Assembly: GCA_036873755.1 (NCBI GenBank)
Contig: JAVTVY010037303.1
Location: forward strand, 62,001 to 126,000
Reading direction: 5' to 3'
Source of the DNA: Hanleya hanleyi
Lineage: Eukaryota; Mollusca; Polyplacophora; Lepidopleurida; Hanleyidae
DNA: 64,000 nt
Shown: piece after piece, positions 48,775-60,800 of the stretch
Numbering within the stretch: the stretch's first letter is position 1
Layout of the letters: the number at the start of each line of letters is the position of its first letter
Position numbers and translations under genes: made by a program
Notes under the pieces: generated by a model
Databases searched by the model: none
Told to the model about the DNA's origin: nothing
Seen by the model: only the letters and a program-made list of their open reading frames with translations

Positions 48775-49590
48775 AGGGCTTGTGCGCGTGATCTTTAAGA
48801 TGTTGTAACGCATAGTCGTCTCAGACACAGGGATGGTCTTCATAAAACCTATACAATAATAGTTTCCAAGGTCCGGCTTCTGAGATTTCTCGAAGTCTTG
48901 ACAACCTCTTTAAATGAGAGAGGATACAAGGAAAACGAAGTGCGTTTCTGTTGGATATTAAGCCGATTTATTGTAAATTCATTCCACCTAACTTAGGAAT
49001 GACCGGCATCATTTGGCAGGCAGACTAGCACAACTTCATCAACATCAGACCATTCTGTAAACAGTCACTTCGGAACTGGATATAGCAATAACTATTATCG
49101 GAGGCATGAGCCTCTGTGAGACCTGATGGTTTAGCCATCCGGGAGACCTGGTGTTACTAGCCGTTCATTCCGTTATATACAAAGCTAGACGTTACAATGT
49201 CAATTTAACCCGCAATAAATGTCCTTACAAATTCGGTACAATTACGACTATCAAATCACAAAACTGTCGCATTATATAAATTCATTCGTCAAAACCAAGG
49301 TTAAATCATTACACTTACATAAGCGGTTTCTATGTTATCCTGCAAATTTGAACTTACATAACTGATTCTCACGAATGGTTGTGTTTGCAATACCGACCTA
49401 AAGGGTCATGGAATAGTATTTCGGAAATAGTTTTGTCAAAACACATCACAATATCAAGGTTGCATGCACACAGATTTATATAAAATTGTTAAATGAAAAG
49501 TCGAAATTTATGCATTTATATGGTGGACAAGAATCGACATCTTACATATCTTTTATGCATTTATATGGTGGTCAAGAATCGATATTTCAC
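48775..49590. other. Unit 4 insertion without gene
   Basis: This stretch is absent from the matching place in units 2 and 3. It contains a short direct repeat (TTTATGCATTTATATGGTGG twice, near 49510 and 49555). No coding sequence is seen. Confidence 0.4.
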
Positions 49591-50634
49591 AATAGGTTCA
49601 TACGGCCCCTAGTCCCGAGTTAAGCGGAATTAGACACATGTGACGAAACATGTCTTTTCTCGTAAAGGGTTGAGCGGAATTAGACACATGTGACGAAACA
49701 TGTCTTTTCTCCTAAAGTCGACGAGAGAGAAGGCCCAACGTCTTTCAAACTACGTACATACGTCTCCCATATCTACAAGCGATTCAAATGTTATCGAGAA
49801 TACACATAGGCAAACCGTCATTACCGGAACAGTGGAATACAATTTTCATACGGGACATATTCTTATAGATAACACCGCGAATGTATTCCCGAATAAGTGT
49901 CGTTCTGTTGATTTTTCTTCTGATTTCGCGGACTTCACAATTATATGTGGCCGTCAAGACGGCGAGGATAACCCCGAAACCCAGATATGTTTATAATGAT
50001 AGAGGAAGTATTAGATACTACAATACTAAAATTTACATTAAAAGAGAAGTTCCGACGTCGTCATACTTCAGGAGTTTGCAATATATATTCGGAAATAATT
50101 TACCTGATGTGAGAATTTGAGATGTGTTTACTTTGCGAGGAATGGTTATCGGGCACTACCACGGTATTTACGGATGTGACGTTCTTGTTTCATGCGTCAT
50201 AAACAGGCTACGTCATTGGTAGTGTCACACGGTACTCGCCACTTCCACTCAACTCGGGCGTCGTTCCCTCTCAACGTAATTCTACCACAACTAGAACGTA
50301 TATAATAACGGCGCCCTGCAGTTGCTAGCGCGAAAGAAAACGCTTTATCTCCGACATAAAATGGAATATTTCCGTAAAACTTGTCAATTTACAAAGAAAG
50401 TATCACGGAACGAATGTAGAGCGGAAAAACGTTCAAGTGAGTCCACTTTTGAATAACGACTGGCTTCTAAGAGCGTGAAAGTATCTCCACTTATGAAACA
50501 CGAGAATTGATCCCAGATTTAAGTAGAATTTTGAAAACGGCATCCTGCTCGCTCTGTGATCGTATTAATGATCCGGCACAATTGTGTTTTGATATTTGCC
50601 AGCCTCATCTCTTCATGTGGAGGGTAAAACGAGA

Positions 50635-50894
50635 GAATTAAGTTAGTATAAGGTCGCATTCAGTAACGTTTCAGGTATATAGCGACGAGCAATTTACTAA
50701 AGTACGTCAATAATTCACCAGCAATCTAAAAATGACAGAGAAAACGCAACGTATATAGCTAATTGTTAGTTACATCACCAACCAATTACTTTGAAATACT
50801 GTAGAATGAATTCTTCAACGAGGAGGGGAGATTTGGTTTAATGCCACACTCGAGGGTCTTCTAAACTAGCTGCTTGATAAATACGTGATGTTAA

Positions 50895-50939
<45 letters not shown>

Positions 50940-51100
50940 AAAGGCTCTTACAAATCCACAATCCATACAATTGATTAAAATATATTTGACAATGGGTTTC
51001 TCGTGGCATGGAGAAAACATCGGTACTTGTACACTTCTTAATAAATGTTCATGATTCAATCGTGTGAAGGATGAGCAATAAGCCTCCTACTAGCCACCAA
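50635..51100 (-). mobile_element. Decayed LINE fragment (unit 4)
   Basis: Counterpart of 26555-27000, with the tail stem GTCGC...GCGAC kept. It contains an expanded (CT)n microsatellite at about 50903-50936 and a small SINE-like intrusion near 50820. Confidence 0.6.
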
Positions 51101-51309
51101 ACATGCCAAATGTTTGGTCGAGTAGTTGTAAGGATTCTCGTGAATGCCCGGGTGCCGTCGAACTCCTGGGCACAAAGTTTCCCGGCCTTAAACCAATCAG
51201 AGGTGGACGTGGTGAACTTGTAGCATGACCTTAAATGTCCAATGGTCGTACATCCTGGAGACATGCTGAAAAGTGAGACAGAACACAAACTATAAGGCGA
51301 GACATTTCG

Positions 51310-51546
51310 TATTCAACAAGGAGGGATTTGGCATAATGTGACACTCAGGGTTGTTTCACTCATATGGTGACAGTCAGTTTGATTGGTGGATGAAGCCGGA
51401 GTACCCAGAGAGAACCACCGCCCACGGCAAGTAACTGACAAACTTTCCCACAAGGGCAGGCTAAGCTCGAATCCGTGCCAGTTCAGCGGTGTGAGGCTAG
51501 CGGTCACAAGCGAAGCGCCTTAGACCAATCGGCTACCGAGGGCCCC
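51310..51546 (-). mobile_element. tRNA-headed SINE
   Basis: On the minus strand it starts at 51546 with GGGGCCCTCGGTAGCCGATT. It has an A-box-like TAGCCGATTGG and a B-box-like GGATTCGAGC, as in tRNA-derived pol III promoters. The body ends with TGACTGTCACCATATGAG and the shared tail hairpin near 51330. Confidence 0.7.
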
Positions 51547-51939
51547 GTTTTCAATGATATTTTTCTACCGCCGAAGATGTATCAAATGGATTCGAAAACT
51601 GAATTATCCCAGCTCAACAAAGGGACTGTCTCGACCATTTGAGAAACACTCCATAGCATCTAAAATATGAAGTGAGTGACCTTGCCTCTAAAGAATAAAT
51701 GCAAGAAGGAATTAAGTTTCTAGATTGCAATGATATCAATGATGCAATTTGACAACACTTGAAGCTTTCAATGGCTATGTAGTTTGGGACCACGCAGATT
51801 GTTTTCCAAGATAACTACCAATGTTCAAACCAATACTCGAACTTATAACGTTAAAGAGAGATAGAGAGTTCATTAATGAATGGTCAGTATAAGTTATCAT
51901 ACCTGTTTTTCGTGAGTCGTTAAATGTTCACTCACCTGA

Positions 51940-52700
51940 AATATAATCGGATAACAAATATCACACTCTCGTCCATTCAAAAGCGGACATCAAAAATTAG
52001 TGCAGGTAGTATGTATATTTTTCCATTGAAGCAAGGCAGATACTCCTGGTTTAAACCCAATATCTAGAATGATAGTCAAAAGGTTAGTCTGGCAGTAGGT
52101 TAGTTCGCTCAATAATTCTAAGGTTTCCTATCCACCCTCTACGGATACAGGACGAACTTGTTTGAAGAAACCCATAGACAAAGCCAACCCGATTGAATGA
52201 GGAATTAAAAACACCTTCCACCACTCTTGTAATTATTTTGCGTTTACTTTATAATCATTTGGTACCAACAACTACTGTTAACGTTAATAAATGACAAATG
52301 TTCCACTTACTCCGTCAATAAAAATGCACACTGAATCTGTGTCGACGTTGCCAACTACATCAACTTTGGTATTCAGATCCTCTCTTCGTACCAGTCCGGT
52401 GCTATACTCTTGCAACCGTTGAAGTATAGTCCCGATATATCACTTGACATTTCAAGACTTGCCCCGAACCAACTGAAGTGCATTATGTAAACATAACGTC
52501 TACCAAATTACAGTGAAAAACCCCACTAAAAATGGTCTAACGTCATATGCAATAATAAAAAGTTCGACACCGACGACACGCTGTGATTCAATATAAATCA
52601 TCCGTAGTTTGGAACGGCATTTGTCCCATTATGTTCTTCGAAAAACACCAACATCTATTGATAATATCCAGTGATTGAATTTATTCAAAACGAAGTACAG
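51940..52700. other. Right end of lectin array
   Basis: Array sequence upstream (5') of copy 4. From 52095 it matches the inter-gene spacer of units 1-2 (TTAGTTCG...AATAATTCTAAG), then TTCAAAACGAAGTACAGTTC near 52690. Beyond this the similarity ends, just where a further exon 4 would be expected. None is found. Confidence 0.55.
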
Positions 52701-53234
52701 TTCCAACAAGTCAATATCAATGTCAATATTACTGCGTCATTCTAAAGTAAGAGTGTCGCTGAACTCAAATTTACCAGATTTTCAGATTTCTACGGCTGAC
52801 TTGCATGTATGTAGCCTAGAAATCCTTTCAAACTAACATAAGGCAGGTCAGCAATGCTATTGCAGAAACACTAGTCTTGAGAGAGAATCGTTTTTAGCGA
52901 CAAATATTGTGGCGAATTCAAGACATTGCTGTATACAGTCCCAGTTACAGTCAATCAGACGGAGAAAGACGTCCCAATTCGGTGAAATGTATATGGCATT
53001 CATTTCATTTTGAGAACATATGATAGTTTTGGGGTGTAAAGGTTAGGTGACCGTCAGGTTACACACCACTAAATGATTCTTGTACCGAGGGTTATCTCGG
53101 AGAATAGAAGACCGGCTACAGCGATTGGACCATATTTATTCCGGAAGTGAATTGTTTTGTGTAATACTTTTTTTTATCTCTCTACAATAGTTGGTCTTCA
53201 TAACTAAGAAGTTTCTTGGTCACTTTGAAAATAA

Positions 53235-53510
53235 AAAATAAATTTCAGGAAATTTTCACTACACTCCCCCTGCTGTCGCAATGGGGTGTTTATTCTAAGC
53301 CATATCTTCCTCCAACTATGGCTCGGAGAAAAGGTACATAAGGACACCTGAATTTTCTATATGTTTGGAGCCAGAAGCCAGGCTTTCTGGCGATATATGT
53401 TATAAATCGATGGGAGATATTGGGAATAGGGTTTTTTGAACATGTTCCAGCCCAATTTACTACATAAATAGTAAGGAGATCATTCGGTGGTGTGCGACCT
53501 TTGAAGAGGA
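53235..53510 (+). repeat. Direct repeat, copy 1
   Basis: About 270 bp repeated at 54395-54652. Shared phrases include TTCACTACACTCCCCCTGC (T-for-C variant in copy 2) and TTTGGAGCCAGAAGCCAGGC. Function unknown. Confidence 0.7.
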
Positions 53511-53514
53511 ATCT

Positions 53515-54390
53515 GCAAGTTTTGTCAATTTCAAGAAACTCTCATGAAAAATGTTCCATAATCACTCACGACCATAGAGGTATGCGACCAGAAATCCGAT
53601 AAACAGATTTCTGAAGATACGTAACCCAGATTTTGTCGTTTATTTATTTTTTACTGTGCCTTGACCAAACGAGCACTGATGCGCGCTATAGTTATGGATA
53701 TGAGAAGTCAGAATATATGCTGAAGGGGCTTTCAGGTCCCTAGATACTGATTGATGCAGTTCAGACCTACAAGGCCACTTCCGCCAGTCTATCACTCTGT
53801 AACTTCATGTAAACCATTACCATCCAATTTGTATCTACGACGATCCGGAACACCACCCCCCCCCGCAAATTTCTTCCACCACACAGCTCCTCCACTCCAG
53901 TGAGCAGGGTGGCATAAATCAACAAGCCTATACTGCCGTCTCTGTTGCACCGCCCTATTGTCTCCTATTTGGATGTCTCATTAAAGGTGAATGCCATTTC
54001 TTCCATATATTATCCCCACCCCGCCCATAATGGGGGCGGGGTGATACACTAGTATATATTCTCCAGCCTGGTGTGTATTAAGGAAACTTCTTACATTGAA
54101 TGAAGACACTGAGTGTCCAAAGCAAAGAAGACACACAGAAAGTTAAGGTTTGGGGATTTTTTTAATTTATTAAATTGAATAATATTTCCCTCTTTCCATA
54201 ATAAAATATACATACTTGTAGCACTATGGAGATGTAAGCAATCGTTACATTTTTCCCTAATAACTATGGAACCTGTAGGTACCCAATCGTGATATTTTTA
54301 CACATATATAAACATCAATCAATGATTACACTGAAGAAGTTTTATTGAATTCTGCATAACTGTGCATAGTTGTAGGTTACACACCACTAA
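53515..54390. other. No gene seen; GC-rich hairpin
   Basis: CACCCCGCCC faces GGGGCGGGGTG around the loop ATAAT at 54015-54042. No gene is supported. Confidence 0.4.
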
Positions 54391-54394
54391 ATGA

Positions 54395-54652
54395 TAAATA
54401 AATTTCAGGGAATTTTCATTACACTCCCCCTACCGTCGCCATGGGGTTTTTATTCTAAGGCATATCTTCTTCCAGCTATGATCGGAAAAATGGTACGTAC
54501 GGTCACCTCAATTTTCGATATGTTTGGAGCCAGAAGCCAGGCTTTCTGGCAATATATGTTATTGGTCGATGGGAAATATTGGGAATAGGTTTTTTGGACA
54601 TGTTCCAGGCCAATTTACTACATAAATGGTAAGGAGATCATTTGGTGATGTG
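54395..54652 (+). repeat. Direct repeat, copy 2
   Basis: Second copy of 53235-53510, about 1.16 kb downstream and in the same orientation. Confidence 0.7.
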
Positions 54653-54654
54653 CA

Positions 54655-56215
54655 ACCGTCAGCGAGCGCATACGAGGAGACAGGTGTTAAGAAAAAAGAC
54701 CTTAGTTAAGAATATCGCTATATGTTACAGGTCTCTGTGCTTGTTGGGAGGGATTTATGAGAGGAGCCAGCCAAAAGTTCGAATAAAAGCGATTGAGCGC
54801 AGCGAACGAGCTCTTACGCGATCTTTTTGGCTGTCAAGTCCCCTTTCTCAAACAAACAACGTTTTCTTCAAAAACCTTTCAAACTTTCTCTTCGCACTGT
54901 CTGAAAAAAGTTGTCGTGGAAGTATATAGCTATGTGCCATTAATAAATCTGGCGAAAGATTCACTGGTGTAAAAGAAACGAAATCCGTGAAGTTTGACCT
55001 AAACCTCATAAACGGCGTTTTTTTCTATCTGAAAACTATTTTATTACATCTGTGTACAAACCTATACGGTAATTGATATTAGAAAGAGGGAAAACATCAG
55101 CCAGGTTGATGTTTCTTGGCGAAAGAGAGTTGTTGGTGTTGTGCGAGAATCACTCCGATCTTTGCAGCCAATGTCAAAGTGGCCCGAAAGAAGCCGCGTG
55201 CATTTATCAGCCGCAAGCACTTATCAAAGGTCGAATTTTCACCGCGTCTTTCAAAGAAATTGCTGTCAAATTTCTTGAATATGGGTATATGAATTGCTGT
55301 ATTTTTACACACGGATCTCATAATATGTGATTATATATTGTATATCAAGCCTGGTAATATTAATAAAGAAATTGCATTTGCCTTGATAAGTTCAGGTCAA
55401 TGGGGCTGCTGGACGCTATATTCCCACACAAAGGAGATAAAGTGAGGAATTCTTCCTGGCCTATTTTCATTTTTTTCAGAGCATACAGGTATCAGTCACC
55501 CAAATATTTCTCTGATGGGACTGGAATCGACGTTGCCTATGACACTAGTGACTTGTCCATACGAAACAATCGCTTTAACTGACATGGCCACATCGTTGTT
55601 TCCTCATAAAAATCAGAAGTTCTTTGACTGGCTTTATATAAGGTCAGTATATGTGACTAGACTAGGTGAATCGGTCAACGGCAACACATTTATTACAGAA
55701 AGAAAGGGAGAGTGAAATTAGCATTCGCGTTGAACAAAATTTTTTCCTGAATGACAACAGTAATGTATTAACATGTCCATGAACAATCATTTGAATATTT
55801 GAATATGCCAGGGCCATATTAGCAAGCGTCATATCCAACATTTAATATTCATACGCCGTCCAAAAAATAATTTCCGCATCAACAATCTAAAGATATTAGT
55901 ATAGCAGCCAATACTCAGAACTGGATCAGCTTGGTATCATCGCAGTTTTTCGATGTTTTTAAAGTTTTTTTCAAACGATTAGATAGTATTTTGAATTGAA
56001 ACTCTGGAAGAGAAATGTGCTTCTCAGTAAGCAGATTTGGTGTGTTTGTCGTGTCCAAAACACGATTTAGATCGCTCCTGTCCCTGAGATGACAAACCGA
56101 CTTTATACGGGGTCCACGAGTGAGCAAAACTGCTATTATGTCCTTGCGAAGTAGATGTATTTTTCGGAACAACTATGAAATACACTCATCTGAATTGACC
56201 GTGTGCATATTATTC
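54655..56215. other. No gene recognised
   Basis: Open frames of 60-95 codons occur on both strands (for example 54642-54929 and 55073-55330). None has a domain, signal peptide or splice support. Confidence 0.35.
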
Positions 56216-56217
56216 TG

Positions 56218-57150
56218 ACATTCCCTTTATATGGCGAGATTCTGCTGGTGGACGTTTCGTCTCCGAAGCCCGCTCCCTGTTCAGACCTTTTGGTCTTTGA
56301 TATATGTTGGCATTGTGGGAAGTTGATCGACATCGGGCCTTACAGACTAGTCTTTTGTGTTAAATGCCGTCATTTTCATCTGACGACGATACAGCTCACA
56401 ATCACCAGTGTACGAGTTGTCACAGCGACACAGCTCACCAATTACCAATATAAGAGTTGTCAGAGCATTTCCATCACAGCTCTCTAGATTTGTATCTAAT
56501 ACCGCTTATGCCGGTGCAAGGGCCGTGTGGTCATGCCATTCAAGTTGCCACATGAACAGGTACAATAAAAGCGTACCTGAGATACAACACATATCACGAA
56601 TCGTTGGATTCTTGGTATGTGCTTCAGAATAGGTTAACCAGAAGACTATACTGAGAAGTCATGTGGCTCTGTCAGTATGTCGGCACCTCTTCCCACTCCC
56701 CTTATATGCGTTGTAATTTTTACCTGTATATGACGAGATTCTGCTGGTGGACGTTTCGTCCCCGAGGCCCGCCCCCTATACAGATCTTTTGGTCTTTGAT
56801 ATATGTTGGCATTGTGGAAAGTTGATGCTGGGTCGACATCGGGCCTTACAGACTAGTGTTAAATGCCGTCATTTTCATCTGACCACGATACAGGTCACCA
56901 ATCCCCAGTGTACGATTTGTCACAGCGACACAGCTCACCAATTACCAACATAAGAGTTGTCAGAGCATTTCCATCATATCTCTCTAGATTTGTATCTAAT
57001 ACCGCTTACCTGAGATACAACACATATCACGAATTGTTAGATTCTTGGTATGTGCTTTAGAATAGGTTAACCAGAAGACCACACTGTGAAGTCATGTGGC
57101 GTTGTCAATATGTCGGCACATCTTCCCACTCCTCTTATATGCCTTGTAAT
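56218..57150 (+). repeat. Tandem pair of type B repeats
   Basis: GCGAGATTCTGCTGGTGGACG at about 56234 recurs at about 56733, a period of 499 bp. The first unit holds the full structured domain: P1 GTGTGG (56525-56530) with CCACAT (56548-56553), P2 CAGGTAC (56557-56563) with GTACCTG (56573-56579), P3 CACATA (56588-56593) with TATGTG (56616-56621), plus inner GAATC/GATTC. The second unit has lost P1 and most of P2 by deletion near 57007. No coding sequence. Confidence 0.8.
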
Positions 57151-57164
57151 TACTTGGTTCATTA

Positions 57165-57420
57165 ATCAATACCATAAACTGGTGTTGAAAAATGGTGTTG
57201 ACAAATGTGAAAATTAGAAAAGATGCTGAGTCCATTTCAGCATCAAATAATAGTGTGCTAGTAATGGCTCAATACCAATTAATGTTAGTGCTGGCCACCA
57301 CTAATAAAGGGAGTTGAAGACATATGATGTTGGTTGAAATTCAACACCATTTATTGGTGTTGAGCTCAACAGCGTTTTTTGATGTTGATCAACACAATTT
57401 TTCTGGCTGTGTAGTTTAGG
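57165..57420. repeat. Possible small foldback element
   Basis: TGGTGTTGAAAAATGGTGTTGA on the left faces TCAACACCATT and GATCAACAC words on the right. Boundaries are not defined. Confidence 0.35.
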
Positions 57421-57424
57421 AACC

Positions 57425-57895
57425 ACAATAGATTGATGGTAAATATAAACAATTGTGTTGCAATGGTGAAGGGTGCTGAATCAACAACGGTGGAAGACAA
57501 ACTTCTGTAGAATAATGGGTGTGATTAATCAAATTAAGTTTAGGCATTTTCCGTTCATCTCTTATTTATATGGCTTGAATCTGAAATTCCCTGACAGAAT
57601 CTGAAACGGAAAGGCACGGTAAATTGTCTTGAATTCTATTTGTTGGAAAAAAAATGCCTACGAGTCGGATATTTTGAAATATTATAAGTAGGTATCATCT
57701 CTCCAAACACAATTTTGTTCAATTCCATGACTGTTGTGCGTGTACGGAAATCGAAAGTGGCGATAATACCAAGGCCACACCCGTACATCTGATGTAACAC
57801 GTATGCTTCATAGGATTACAATAGGTTTATGCAAACAGCATGTTGAGTTCAACTGTTTAATCAGTGGCGTGGATTAAGCAACAATAAATTATAAA
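57425..57895. other. No gene seen
   Basis: No coding region or repeat could be supported. Confidence 0.4.
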
Positions 57896-57897
57896 TA

Positions 57898-60800
57898 TAG
57901 ATAGATAGATATTTGCTTATTAACGTCTCACTGTTTGGTATATATACATTACTATGAGTAGATACAAAAATATACCGCACACCACTCATATAGAGTTATG
58001 AGAGACGGATTTAGCATACATAAAATACAACACATAGTAGTTAAAATACACTAATTCAAAATGTTACCTACTATACACAATATTTCTGCGACGCTCTAAT
58101 ACGTCTGCAGAGGTTTTGGCACTGATATGAACTAGGCTTTCATGGGATAACAAGATAACCAATAGCTCAATATTAGACATGCTGGCTAGTCGTGGACCAA
58201 ACCTAAAACTGACTTCAGTGCGGAAGTCTAACCTAAGATCTTCGTATGCGGGGCATTCCAATAACACATGCATTTCATCTTCAACTCCCGACTGGCAAAT
58301 CGGGCATATTCGGGCTTCTACGGTGAGTTTTTCATATCGTCCGGTTTCTAATCGTATAGCGTGTCGTGGCCGAAGTAGTTACAGTGTTTGACTCTGACCC
58401 GGAGTGCTGCAGGTTCGCCTCTCGCCAGTGACTGCTTACATATATACTCGCCTATTCACAAGGCGCTGGACTGATTCGGTGTCCAGGGTAATATGGACTG
58501 ATGGTTGAACTAGTTGCTACGTTAGATCTTCGCCAGCGGAGGCACTTGGGGAATAAAGTACCTGGGTGTCTTTCAGTGACCGCTATATAAATCCACTCAC
58601 AGTAGTACATCGCATACACCGCTAGGAAGCTCACATGGTTAGACTATCACAGCACTTTCAGGATAGTAGTTCGTCCAATTGTAGAGTTGTATAAATCTTC
58701 ACTTCACAGCACGATAGTTGAGCTATAAATGTTGAGTGGTTCCAATTGATTGTATATTAATATGTACTCCTATACGGAGGTGTTCCTATATAGAGGAGGG
58801 ATTTACCAACTGAACTGAACTGATTGGCGCCACTCGTAAACGGAACATAGCCAGCGCACTCCTGCGCTTCCTAGACAGTATTGTTCTAGCATACGGTTCA
58901 CATTCATACGTGTTCTTAAATAACTTGTATGTTCTAAGCTTTGCGTTATTTTGCTCCAAATCCCTTTTCCATTTCTGCTTAAAATTACCCAACAGTGCCT
59001 TTTCAACCGTTTTGCATACAAATTTCTTCCCATACCTGGCATTTATATTCACAAACTGCGAACACTGTATAGACAAAAATAACTTGTGTACTCTAAAATT
59101 CCAATTTTTACACCCCGGTTTTGCTAACTTATTTGCTCATATAAATATTCGGTGATTGAGTCTAGTGGCGTGTAGCGATGTACATTTTACCCATTGGCTG
59201 GCAACAGTTTTCCATAAGATGACTGACAAAGGAGTCCACCCAAGGTCTCCACTCACACCCACATTAGGTGCATAATTGCCCAACCCGAGATAAAATCTTC
59301 CAGCTCGATTCTGTATAGCATTAATGTGTGAGAATTCGTAAGTACCTCAAATGGCTGCTCCATAGGAGATTACAGGGACTACAATGCTGTCGTAAAGCTT
59401 ACTAAAAACACCACCAAAGCTTTTACATTTCGCTATTACAAGGCCTAATGCCCTACCAGCAGATTGGGCTACGCACTTTGACATCACATAATAGTCTAAC
59501 GTATCGGTCAATAACAGCCCCAAATACATGTATTTCTCCACAAGTTTTAACTGGTGACTACCACAAATAAAATCGTCACTCGTTCGGTCTACTGATGGAT
59601 TCCTAAAATGGATTATCTTTGATTTATCCGCATTTACAGTCATAAAGTTTCTCTCACACCAAGTATTCAGGTGACTCAGAAGGACTTTGAGTCTTCGACT
59701 TGTCTCAGATATTAAAACAATGTCATCGGCATACATGAGCAGACTAACGTTTTCTCCATCAATATCGATACCAATATTAAAGCTTTTAAGATATATAGCT
59801 AGGTCATTCACATATAGGTTGAATAACAAAGGTGATAAAACACATCCTTGTTTAACACCACTCTCGACCTTAAACCACTCGGTCACGTGGCCGTTCAGAC
59901 GGACACAACTATGCACTTCACGGTACATTACTTTTATAACATTTAAGAACTTGGGATTCAAGCCAGAGTTCCGTAGCTTTACCCACATCAAATTTCTATT
60001 CACCGAATCGTAGGCTTTATTAAAATCTATAAAAGCTGCAAATGTGGGCATTCTTTTTTTCTTACGAGTTTCTATTATAGAGGTCAGCGATTGCAGATGA
60101 TCAATTGTACTTCTCTCACTCCTAAAACCATTTTGCTCGTCAGACAGTAGCTTATTTTGCTCAACCCATTTTGACAGTCTCTTATTCAATATGAAACAGA
60201 ACATTTTATACGCCGCAGGCGCCAGCGTTATACCTCTATATGACAGTGGATCACGCGGGTCGTTCGTATTGGATTTCGGTATCGGATTAATGATACCTTT
60301 TTCCCACATTGATGGAATAATTTCATTAATGAAGCAGATATTAAATAGTCTATGTAAAATATCGATAACATTCTCGGACCTTAATACCTCAGCCGGTAGG
60401 TTATCAGCTCCTGCTGATTTTCCCAACTTGGAATTAGAAACTGCCTCCATTACTTCATCAATACTGAAAGGTTCGACGCTAACTTCAGTTTCTTTTGCTC
60501 GTTGGGGACTAACAATTGGTTCATTTAGCTGTGGGGTGGTACATGACCGATTCAACAATTTATCATATTCATCACGCCATTTGATCAATACATCGTCTTT
60601 TTCATACGATATATCACCATTCGCTAGAACAATTTCCATAGGAATAGCCTTCAATCTCTCACACCAAACCCCAGCTTTACTTATACTCTTCCAGAAATCT
60701 TTGGAATTTCCCTTTTGGAGACTTAGAATTTCATTCTGACCTGTATACCAATAAAGTTCTCCTTGCCCTTTGTACACGCTTATCAAAATATTTCCTTTCC

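Larger units (their letters stand above)
48183..51935 (-). pseudogene. C-type lectin copy 4, decayed
   Basis: Remnants of three exons remain. The microexon (51903-51935) is 33 nt rather than 34, which breaks the frame. Exon 3 (51163-51265) stops after LCAQE, where a deletion joins it to intron sequence (TTCGACGGCA). Exon 4 (48183-48394) has a TGA after VYK and an internal deletion. Exon 1 is absent: at about 52095 the array sequence jumps to the spacer seen near 29940. The introns still contain the LINE, CRE block and Penelope tail in the usual order. Confidence 0.85.

Noticed and set aside
51480..51546. tRNA gene on the minus strand
   Set aside because: A and B boxes are present, but the body does not fold into a full cloverleaf with paired acceptor ends and it continues into a SINE body.
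54015..54042. Rho-independent terminator
   Set aside because: A GC hairpin without a following T run, in animal DNA; bacterial-type termination does not apply.
56740..56800. Possible hammerhead ribozyme in type B repeats (GGACGAAAC on the minus strand)
   Set aside because: The GGACGAAAC half resembles a hammerhead core, but the required CUGANGA element and a matching stem II strand are not found upstream in any of the four copies checked.
59687..60739. Plus-strand open frames of 108 and 182 codons
   Set aside because: They lie antisense to the LINE reverse transcriptase, whose motifs explain the open frame.
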